Part shown: piece after piece, positions 8,332-13,445 of the stretch
Layout of the letters: the number at the start of each line of letters is the position of its first letter
How positions within the stretch are numbered: position 1 is the stretch's first letter
NCBI GenBank assembly: GCA_028290305.1
Contig: JAQGKC010000297.1
Location: 1 to 13,445, forward strand
Direction of reading: 5' to 3'
DNA length: 13,445 nt
From: Bradyrhizobium sp.
GTDB lineage: Bacteria > Pseudomonadota > Alphaproteobacteria > Rhizobiales > Xanthobacteraceae
The notes under the pieces: model-generated
What the model was told of the DNA's origin: nothing
What the model saw: the letters and a program-made list of their open reading frames with translations, nothing else
Databases searched by the model: none
Program-made: the position numbers and the translations under genes

Positions 8332-8361
8332 CGCGTGTTCTTGGATCGCGTGTTTTTGGAT
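8332..8361. repeat. 15-bp tandem duplication after livF
   Basis: Two adjacent 15-base copies, CGCGTGTTCTTGGAT (8332-8346) and CGCGTGTTTTTGGAT (8347-8361), differ at one base. They begin directly after the livF stop. No function is evident; a replication-slippage duplication is the simple explanation. Confidence 0.7.
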
Positions 8362-8432
8362 CATGCGGCCACCTTCTCGACAAAACTGCAATGGAGAAGC
8401 ACTCTCGGACAGAGCGTAAAAGGATGTTTTCG

Positions 8433-8708
8433 ATGCCGCTGACGCGTGGCAAAGTCTTGGGATATGACCTCGAACGGTTGGCGTTTAGGTTTTCGATGCT
8501 CAACGAAGGCGATACGGTTGACTGTCAGATCAGTGATGCTGCGATGGACGAACTGGCCGGTGTGCGAGGCACCCTGAGTACCGCCAGGCAAGCGCAGTTC
8601 CTGGCCCACCGAGACTCCATCGAGAAAATCGCGTCCGACCTGTTCGACACCGCTCCCGTGGTCAAAGGCGTCGTCGTCCGGATATTCACCAAGCACATTC
8701 CGAAATAG
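8433..8708 (+). CDS. Small DUF1488-like protein
   Basis: A soluble protein of 91 residues if read from the ATG at 8433. AAAGGA (8419-8424) lies eight bases before this start. The in-frame ATGs at 8391 and 8424 lack a well-spaced site. The protein starts MPLTRGKVLGYD and contains FRFSMLNEGDTVDCQISDAAMDEL, then HRDSIEKIASDLFD and VVVRIF. The layout of two strands, a helical DAAMDEL segment, a helix with an xxHRxxIxxIA pattern and a final strand resembles the DUF1488 family of small proteins of unknown function. The family assignment is from memory of the pattern and is tentative. It has no signal peptide or membrane segment. It follows livF by about 100 bases and converges with the epimerase gene. 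It may be an independent gene rather than part of the transport operon. Confidence 0.6.
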   Translation: MPLTRGKVLGYDLERLAFRFSMLNEGDTVDCQISDAAMDELAGVRGTLSTARQAQFLAHRDSIEKIASDLFDTAPVVKGVVVRIFTKHIPK

Positions 8709-8724
8709 ATGGAAGCTTAAAGAC

Positions 8725-9885
8725 TCAGCCCAGCACCTGCTCCGCCTCTACAACCGCGCAAAGCACGTGATAGAAAGAAGACGCAGGTATCGTCGCGATC
8801 AGCGACCGGCCGTCGCGGTCGAACTGATCGTACCAGCCGCCCGCGACGGGATGGTTGAGATAGTGCCGCTCCAGGCATGACAACGCCGCGCGTGCTTCTT
8901 CGGCGGCTCCGGCTTCGCCTGCCTCCGCCTGCGCGATCCACGCCTTGGCGATCTCGGTCTGAGGCCATAGACGCCGGCTGTGCTTTTTGATGTTGCCAAC
9001 GGCATCGCCCTCATCGATCAGGCAGCCCGTGGCCTCCTCGCGATAACGCAGTGCCGATGCGAGCAGCTCGCCGCGGTACCGGCCCGTCGGGCAACCTGTA
9101 ATTCGTTCAAAACCCTTCAGCAGCCAGACCCATTCCGCCTGGTGTCCGGGTTCGACGCTGACAGGCTCGATCCTCGACCAGTCGTCTTCGAAATATTCGC
9201 CCAGGACCTGCTTTTGCTTGTCGTAGAGATTTGCAAGAAACAGCGCGAAAAATTCGCCGGCGCGATTCTGGAACACCATGTCATGGGTCGCATCGAACGC
9301 CGCGATCATCGCTTCAAACAGATGCATTTGCGGATTTTGCCGCCGCGGCATCGACGCCGGCCATCCCTCGAGAAAGCCACCATTCGGCGATCGCAGTTGC
9401 GTATCCAAAAATGAAAGCAGCGAGTCGATTTCGGAACGGACCTGCGCATCGCGGTCGAGCGCATAAACGCTCGCCAAGGCGAGCAGCACGAAGGCGTGGT
9501 CATAGGTATCGCGCAGCGAATCCAGGACGGTGCCATCGGGCGCGAGCATATGGACAAAGCCCGGCCGGCCATCGGGGCTCTTCGCTTTCGCCAGGAGATG
9601 CTCCAGCCCCTTCAGCGCGATCTCGGCGCCCTTGGGATACCAGCCGATCTGCGCGGCCTTGGCGAAGCAATAGATCTGCCGGGCTTGAACGAAAACGCGC
9701 CGGGGTGCGAGATGATCGGCGCGGCCGTCTGGATGGAGCCGGTCGATAAAGCCGCCGGTGGTCCGATCCCAGCCCTCGCTCGACCACAATGGCAGCGAGC
9801 GCTCGATCATGAGGGTCTTCAGGGTTCCGACGATATCGTCCGAATCCGACCGATTTGCTGCTGCGGCGATATGTGTTTTAACCAT
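8725..9885 (-). CDS. AGE-family sugar epimerase/isomerase
   Basis: A 386-residue protein of the N-acylglucosamine 2-epimerase (AGE) family, an (alpha/alpha)6-barrel group that includes AGE, aldose-ketose (mannose) isomerases and cellobiose epimerase. Family marks in order: RRVFVQARQIYCF (62-74), DTYDHAFVLLAL (126-137), PNGGFLEGW (167-175), RQNPQMHLFEA (182-192), VEPGHQAEWVWLL (244-256), RRLWPQTE (304-311) and PASSFYHV (367-374). His248 and His373 are the likely proton-transfer pair, with His188 nearby. The NPQMHLFEA/PGHQAEW pattern fits the mannose isomerase-like branch better than the animal AGE branch, but the substrate is uncertain. The ATG (9883-9885) is preceded by an AGGGA-type site. 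It converges with the DUF1488-like gene and diverges from the PaaK-like gene. Mannose chemistry would link it loosely to the gmd remnant. Confidence 0.88.
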   Translation of the reverse strand: MVKTHIAAAANRSDSDDIVGTLKTLMIERSLPLWSSEGWDRTTGGFIDRLHPDGRADHLAPRRVFVQARQIYCFAKAAQIGWYPKGAEIALKGLEHLLAKAKSPDGRPGFVHMLAPDGTVLDSLRDTYDHAFVLLALASVYALDRDAQVRSEIDSLLSFLDTQLRSPNGGFLEGWPASMPRRQNPQMHLFEAMIAAFDATHDMVFQNRAGEFFALFLANLYDKQKQVLGEYFEDDWSRIEPVSVEPGHQAEWVWLLKGFERITGCPTGRYRGELLASALRYREEATGCLIDEGDAVGNIKKHSRRLWPQTEIAKAWIAQAEAGEAGAAEEARAALSCLERHYLNHPVAGGWYDQFDRDGRSLIATIPASSFYHVLCAVVEAEQVLG

Positions 9886-10020
9886 TGCGTTCCCTGGAAG
9901 ACGTCCAGCATCGATAGCTGCCGTCTGATATCACGCAACGTGGCGCCGGTCCTAGCTGCGGGTTCAAACTTTGTTGCCAATGCTGACTCATTCGCGGAAA
10001 CTGACCATCGGGGATCACCC
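9886..10020. other. Divergent intergenic region between epimerase and PaaK-like genes
   Basis: This 135-base stretch must hold promoters for both flanking genes if they are independently expressed. I found no clear -35/-10 pair on either strand. The PaaK-like frame stays open back to 9496, running antisense through the epimerase gene. That extension is a high-GC artefact, since family similarity begins only after the ATG at 10021. Confidence 0.5.
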
Positions 10021-11247
10021 ATGACCGGACACTATGATGCCCTGGAAACGCGCGAGCCCGCGATGCGCGAGGCGGACCTGTTTTCGCGGCTGCCCGATGT
10101 GCTGCGCAAAGCAAAGACCGCACCGGGCTACGCCGAGCACCTCAGGGGTATCGACCCGGCTTCGACCACCAGCCGTGCTGCGCTGGCCGGCCTGCCGCTG
10201 CTGCGCAAATCCGACCTCCCTGCCCTGCACAAGGCCGCGCCGCCGTTCGGTGGATTGCTCGCGGGGCCACCGGGTTCGTTCGGGCGCCTGTTTACCTCGC
10301 CCGGCCCGATCTTCGAGCCCGAACCCATCCATGCCGATCCCTGGCGCGGCGCGCGGGCACTGTTCGCCGCCGGATTCCGTCCGGGCGACGTGGTGCTGAA
10401 CACCTTCAGCTATCACCTGACGCCGGGCGGTTTCATCTTCGATGCCTCCGCGCGCGCGCTCGGGTGTGCGGTTATTCCGGCCGGTCCCGGCAATACCGAA
10501 GCGCAATTCGAGCTGATCGAGGCATATCGCCCGGTCGGTTACAGCGGCACGCCGGACTTCCTCAAAATCCTGCTCGACGCCGCTGATGGCGCCGGACGCG
10601 ATGTCTCGTCGATCAAGCACGCGCTGGTGTCGGGTGCGGCGTTTCCGAAGTCGCTGCAGGAGGAGATAAAGTCGCGCGGCGTCGACGCTTATCAAGCGTT
10701 CGGCACCGCCGATCTCGGTCTGGTCGCCTTTGAGACCCCAGCCCGCGAGGGCATGGTCGTCAACGAGGACCTGATTGTGGAAATCGTACGCCCCGGCACC
10801 GGCGATCCCGTGGCCGAGGGCGACGTCGGCGAGATCGTCGTCACCTCGCTTGATCTCCATCATCCCTGGATCCGCCTCGCGCTCGGGGATCTCACCGCAA
10901 CATTGCCGGGCAAGAGTCCGTGCGGCCGGACCAATATGCGCATGAAGGGCTGGATAGGCCGCGCCGACCAGACCACCAAAATCAAGGGCATGTTCGTGCG
11001 GCCGGAGCAGATCGCGGAGATCGGCAGGCGGCATCCCGAACTGGGCCGGCTGCGCCTTGTCGTTTCGCGTGCAGGCGAGACCGACGTGATGACGCTCAGG
11101 GCCGAGAGCGCGACGGCTGACCCAGGCCTCCGCGAGGCCGTGTCGGCCACGCTACGCGCCGTCACCAAGCTTGGCGGAATCGTCGATCTAGTTGCCGCCG
11201 CGTCTCTTCCCAACGATGGCAAGGTCATCGCGGACGATCGAGGCTAG
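10021..11247 (+). CDS. PaaK-like (phenylacetate-CoA ligase family) adenylate-forming enzyme
   Basis: A 408-residue soluble protein related to phenylacetate-CoA ligases. The ATG at 10021 follows GGGGAT. Recognisable parts: an N-terminal segment ending LPLLRKSDLPALH (58-70), GFRPGDVVLNTFSYHLTPGG (118-137), the PaaK-like YSGTPDFL (174-181), the A5-like YQAFGTADLGL (224-234), RLALGD (285-290) and GRADQTTKIKGMFVRPEQI (313-331). It ends LPNDGKVIADDRG, with Lys401 near the usual catalytic lysine. The expected ATP P-loop (SSGTTGKP in PaaK) is replaced by FTSPGPIFEPEP (91-102), which lacks the Gly-Thr-Thr-Gly-Lys pattern. It could be a divergent ligase or one with altered nucleotide use. Its place 3 kb downstream of a Liv transporter with its own CoA ligase suggests a role with the same kind of acid substrate. 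Confidence 0.83.
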   Translation: MTGHYDALETREPAMREADLFSRLPDVLRKAKTAPGYAEHLRGIDPASTTSRAALAGLPLLRKSDLPALHKAAPPFGGLLAGPPGSFGRLFTSPGPIFEPEPIHADPWRGARALFAAGFRPGDVVLNTFSYHLTPGGFIFDASARALGCAVIPAGPGNTEAQFELIEAYRPVGYSGTPDFLKILLDAADGAGRDVSSIKHALVSGAAFPKSLQEEIKSRGVDAYQAFGTADLGLVAFETPAREGMVVNEDLIVEIVRPGTGDPVAEGDVGEIVVTSLDLHHPWIRLALGDLTATLPGKSPCGRTNMRMKGWIGRADQTTKIKGMFVRPEQIAEIGRRHPELGRLRLVVSRAGETDVMTLRAESATADPGLREAVSATLRAVTKLGGIVDLVAAASLPNDGKVIADDRG

Positions 11248-11278
11248 TGGCTCGTGCGAGCATCCGCTTATTAGCAAT

Positions 11279-11530
11279 TTAGGTTCGTTCTGCCAAAAGC
11301 TGTAGAGCCCCGTTGCTTCGTTCTGCCAAACTGACTTTCGGCTTAAGATCAAAGGCCTGATAGTAATTTCGCAATAATGTCGTTGCCAAAATCGGTCGAC
11401 GGTTTGCGCAATGCTCGCTTGCGTTTCGATACAGCCCTCTTTCGTACCGGCTGATCCTGTCGATTGTGTGGACCGCGGCCTCTAGATCAAAGCCGCTGAG
11501 ATTTTCGAAGTCGCCTATCGTCAAGAACAC
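11279..11530 (-). CDS. Hypothetical protein (weak)
   Basis: An open frame of 83 residues, read from a GTG at 11528-11530. There is no clear ribosome site and no internal Met. The sequence (FLTIGDFENLSGFDLEAAVHTIDRI...) has an ordinary soluble, helical composition, but I recognise no family. A 14-base direct repeat near its 3' end encodes the duplicated LAER of SLAERSNGALQLLAERT, 11 residues apart and in frame. It lies downstream of the PaaK-like gene on the opposite strand, in the AT-richer part of the window. It may not be a gene. Confidence 0.3.
   Translation of the reverse strand: MFLTIGDFENLSGFDLEAAVHTIDRISRYERGLYRNASEHCANRRPILATTLLRNYYQAFDLKPKVSLAERSNGALQLLAERT
11284..11330. repeat. 14-bp direct repeat pair
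   Basis: TTCGTTCTGCCAAA occurs at 11284-11297 and again at 11317-11330, 33 bases apart start to start. The copies are identical. The spacing is a multiple of three, so the repeat stays in frame with the weak minus-strand gene. Alternatively it could be a pair of binding sites or a local duplication. Confidence 0.6.
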
Positions 11531-11618
11531 CTCGTGACGGGCCGCCGGATCCGTCGCAGGTCAAATAACATTCAGCGACAACATGGGCTCTCGGTCCACC
11601 AAGCGCTGCCGCGACGCG

Positions 11619-11744
11619 TCAGTGACGCAGGAACGTCGCCGCGTGGATGATGCCGATCATCGCAAAAGCTAGCACCCACATCGGCCAAAGCGGTGCGCGC
11701 TCGTACCGGTCGATCAGTCGAGGCACTCCGAAATTTCGAGCCAT
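11619..11744 (-). CDS. Small single-pass membrane protein, 41 residues
   Basis: A short gene that reads MARNFGVPRLIDRYERAPLW followed by PMWVLAFAMIGIIHAATFLRH. The ATG (11742-11744) has GGAGAG five to six bases upstream, a strong ribosome site. The frame stays open further back, but residues there look random. The first 18 residues are basic and hydrophilic, and about 19 residues from PMWVLAF to HAATF form one membrane helix. It is probably an inner-membrane protein with a cytoplasmic N-terminus by the positive-inside rule. The layout matches small hypothetical membrane proteins common in rhizobia; the function is unknown. A perfect 16-bp palindrome lies 108 bases upstream of the start and could be its operator. 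Confidence 0.6.
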   Translation of the reverse strand: MARNFGVPRLIDRYERAPLWPMWVLAFAMIGIIHAATFLRH

Positions 11745-11851
11745 GATTCTCTCCGCAACTTCAACTGAACGGAATTTTTGCGGCCCAAAGTGGTCAAATT
11801 GCGTTCTATTAGTCTGGGCCAGAACATTTAGGCGAGCCGCTACGTGGAGGA

Positions 11852-11867
11852 GTTCCACGCGTGGAAC
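11852..11867. promoter_or_regulatory. Perfect 16-bp palindrome, possible operator
   Basis: GTTCCACGCGTGGAAC is its own reverse complement over all 16 bases. The half-site CGTGGA also occurs at 11843-11848, pairing with TCCACG at 11854-11859, so three half-sites alternate within 25 bases. The site lies between the minus-strand small membrane gene (start 11744) and the weak plus-strand gene (start 11920). That is a sensible place for a dimeric regulator. No regulator family can be named from the sequence. Confidence 0.45.
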
Positions 11868-11919
11868 ACCCCAAAGCGATGGCGGCTGATTGTCTGGTCT
11901 GGACGATGGAAGCGAACTG

Positions 11920-12171
11920 GTGACGCTATTGAGACGGGTACTCAACAAGCGCACGGTTGCGATTGAGCTGGCGATGGCACTCGCCGTCTGCATCTTTGTC
12001 GGCGCGCTAGGCTTTTACAGCGTCTGGTGCGGTGTTTCTTTTATGATTGACCCTGGCAGGACATTAAAGGTCCGGTACGTGGACGCGGAGCCCTCACGGG
12101 GCGGCTTTCGAGTGCCGACAATCAGCGCGAGGCGGATATGCGACCGGCCGGAATTGTTCTTTTTTGCGTAG
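11920..12171 (+). CDS. Hypothetical membrane protein (weak)
   Basis: An 83-residue frame from GTG at 11920, with GGAAG (11908-11912) seven bases upstream. The frame is open back to a TTG at 11890. After a short basic N-terminus (VTLLRRVLNKRT) comes one long hydrophobic segment (AIELAMALAVCIFVGALGF and onward to SFM), then a hydrophilic tail ending ICDRPELFFFA. The arrangement is plausible for a small inner-membrane protein, but I recognise no family and the start codon is weak. It precedes the metallophosphoesterase gene by 48 bases on the same strand and could be co-transcribed with it. Confidence 0.35.
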   Translation: MTLLRRVLNKRTVAIELAMALAVCIFVGALGFYSVWCGVSFMIDPGRTLKVRYVDAEPSRGGFRVPTISARRICDRPELFFFA

Positions 12172-12219
12172 CAACCACGAACCGTTAAGATGCGCGAGAC
12201 GTGAGAGAGGCCCAACTGA

Positions 12220-13197
12220 ATGTTGAATCGCAGTTCGACCGCTGTGACCGCAACGGCTTTGCAAGACTTGATAAAACGAATTGGTGCGGAGCATGTGGAG
12301 CGGCGACTGAAAGTTGAAGCCGAACATGAGGCCCAACTTTTTGGTCAGGGATTGATCTTCTTTAATCTCGAAAATTGGCACTCAGCGCCGTGGACTATTA
12401 GAAGTGCGCAGAGGCTGACAGGGCTATATGGCCGCGCGCGGCGCAACGCCAATCAGATCGTCGTCAGGAAAAACATCCTCGAATTCGCCAAACTGCCTCC
12501 AGCATTCGCTAATTTCACTATCCTTCACCTCAGTGATCTACACGCAGACATAAGGGAAGGCGCGATGCGGCACTTGGTCAGCATTGTCAGCGACCTGCAA
12601 TACGATATTTGCGTACTAACGGGTGACTATCGGGGCAAGACATACGGACCATTCGAGACAAGCCTCAAAGGCGTCAATGAACTACGAGCTCGGCTGAAAG
12701 GGCCACTATACGGAGTGCTTGGCAATCACGACAGCATTCACATGGTGCCGTCGCTGGAAGCGATGGGAATCCGGATGCTATTTAATGAGTGTGAGACGAT
12801 CGTTCGCGGCGACGACAAGATATATTTGGCCGGCGTCGACGACCCTCACTTCTACCGGGCCGACGACATTGAGAAAGCTACGTCGCGAATTCCTCAAGAT
12901 GCTTTTTCAATTTTATTATCGCATACCCCGGAAGTTTATGATCGAGCGGCAGTCGTAGGATTCGATCTCATGTTAAGCGGACACACGCATGGCGGCCAGC
13001 TCTGTCTACCGGGTGGAATTCCAATCAAGTTGGAAGCGATACTGCCTCGATCAATGGGCGCCGGCGCGTGGCGTCACGCTGGAATGGACGGTTACACTTC
13101 GACAGGGGTTGGCACGAGCCTAATGCCCGTGCGCCTAAACTGCCCGCCAGAGATAACTCTACATACCCTGCGGCGACCAAAGTCGCACCGGGCCTAG
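12220..13197 (+). CDS. Calcineurin-like metallophosphoesterase
   Basis: A 325-residue protein whose C-terminal two thirds form a calcineurin-like phosphoesterase domain with two metal ions. Motifs: SDLHAD (105-110, Asp106 and His108), LTGDY (133-137, Asp136), GNHD (168-171), LSHTP (233-237, His235) and SGHTHGGQ (253-260, His255 and His257). The set is complete, so it should be active. The order and GHTHGGQ ending resemble YaeI/YkuE-type enzymes. Those usually have a membrane anchor or Tat signal. This one has about 95 hydrophilic residues instead, with a charged helix (LIKRIGAEHVERRLKVEAEHEAQ), so it appears cytosolic. Its codon use is less GC-biased than the rest of the window (TTA, ATA and GAT codons are frequent), which suggests recent acquisition. 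GAGAGAGG (12203-12210) is the possible ribosome site. The substrate is unknown. Confidence 0.9.
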   Translation: MLNRSSTAVTATALQDLIKRIGAEHVERRLKVEAEHEAQLFGQGLIFFNLENWHSAPWTIRSAQRLTGLYGRARRNANQIVVRKNILEFAKLPPAFANFTILHLSDLHADIREGAMRHLVSIVSDLQYDICVLTGDYRGKTYGPFETSLKGVNELRARLKGPLYGVLGNHDSIHMVPSLEAMGIRMLFNECETIVRGDDKIYLAGVDDPHFYRADDIEKATSRIPQDAFSILLSHTPEVYDRAAVVGFDLMLSGHTHGGQLCLPGGIPIKLEAILPRSMGAGAWRHAGMDGYTSTGVGTSLMPVRLNCPPEITLHTLRRPKSHRA

Positions 13198-13270
13198 TAC
13201 GCCGCAAGGCAACCAGCGCTTGCAAATAGGCGAGCGCCCTCACTTGCTCCTCGTCCGGATGACGCCAACA

Positions 13271-13300
13271 AAAAAGCCCCGGACAATGCCGGGGCTTTTT
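13271..13300. terminator. Bidirectional intrinsic terminator
   Basis: AAAAAGCCCCGG (13271-13282) and CCGGGGCTTTTT (13289-13300) form a perfect 12-bp stem with a six-base loop. There is a run of T on the plus strand and a matching run of A, which reads as T on the minus strand. It can end transcripts of the metallophosphoesterase gene from the left and of the porin gene from the right. Confidence 0.88.
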
Positions 13301-13316
13301 ATTCGTTATAGACAGA

Positions 13317-13346
13317 TCAGATCAGTACTTCTCAGATCAGTACTTC
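13317..13346. repeat. Perfect 15-bp tandem duplication across the porin stop codon
   Basis: TCAGATCAGTACTTC occurs at 13317-13331 and again at 13332-13346 with no mismatch. On the minus strand the inner copy holds the last codons AAG TAC and the TGA stop of the porin. The outer copy repeats them just past the stop, so the protein is not changed. Confidence 0.85.
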
Positions 13347-13445
13347 GCAACGACCGGACCGGTCCAGTTGAAGCGGTAGACCAGCGAGGTGCTGACGGTC
13401 TGAACGAGCGGGTGGAATGTGATATCGGTGCCAGTCGGGATGTTA
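13337..13445 (-). CDS. Outer-membrane porin, C-terminal end only
   Basis: The last 35 codons of a beta-barrel porin run off the right edge of the window. The visible end reads ITFHPLVQTVSTSLVYRF then NWTGPVVAKY and TGA (13337-13339). Alternating hydrophobic residues in TSLVYRFNW form the final beta strand. This ending closely matches the porin proteins present in many copies in Bradyrhizobium, which form general diffusion channels in the outer membrane. The gene is followed by a strong terminator 37 bases after the stop, as suits a highly expressed gene. Confidence 0.82.
   Translation of the reverse strand, partial: NIPTGTDITFHPLVQTVSTSLVYRFNWTGPVVAKY

Noticed and set aside
9496..10020. 175-codon upstream extension of the PaaK-like frame
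   Set aside because: It runs antisense through the epimerase gene and shows no similarity to the family; the ATG at 10021 with a nearby ribosome site is the sensible start.
10015..11034. 339-codon open frame on the minus strand
   Set aside because: It is antisense to the PaaK-like gene, which has real family motifs; this frame has none.

Overview
The window looks like a chromosomal segment of an alphaproteobacterium of the Bradyrhizobium/Rhodopseudomonas group (Nitrobacteraceae). The evidence is high-GC coding sequence, a porin C-terminus of Bradyrhizobium type, and two kinds of intergenic palindromic repeat familiar from that group. Taxonomy is inferred from recognition, not from a search.

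Layout. Positions 1-620 (minus strand) hold the N-terminal part of a GDP-mannose 4,6-dehydratase gene (gmd) broken by two single-base frameshifts. Positions 1004-8330 (plus strand) hold a branched-chain-amino-acid-type (HAAT/Liv) ABC transporter cluster in the order livG, long-chain-type acyl-CoA synthetase, livH, livM, substrate-binding protein, livF. The synthetase start overlaps the livG stop (ATGA). Two palindromic repeat elements sit inside the operon, before livH and before livF, and a plausible sigma-70 promoter lies just before the binding-protein gene. Positions 8433-8708 encode a small DUF1488-like protein. It converges with an AGE-family sugar epimerase/isomerase gene (8725-9885, minus). 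Divergent from that is a PaaK-like adenylate-forming enzyme (10021-11247, plus) with no recognisable ATP P-loop.

From about 11250 to 13200 the sequence becomes visibly richer in A and T. This part holds two weak hypothetical genes, a convincing 41-residue membrane protein gene, a perfect 16-bp palindrome and a calcineurin-like metallophosphoesterase. It has the character of accessory DNA. The right edge holds a strong bidirectional terminator and the last 35 codons of an outer-membrane porin (minus strand), whose stop codon lies in a perfect 15-bp tandem duplication.

Working together: the Liv-type transporter probably imports a carboxylic acid (fatty, aromatic or alicyclic) rather than an amino acid, and the co-transcribed CoA ligase would trap it as a thioester. 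The PaaK-like protein downstream may belong to the same pathway. This transport-plus-activation module is the most interesting system here. Its gene order is, to my recollection, shared by other proteobacteria, but the substrate cannot be read from the sequence.
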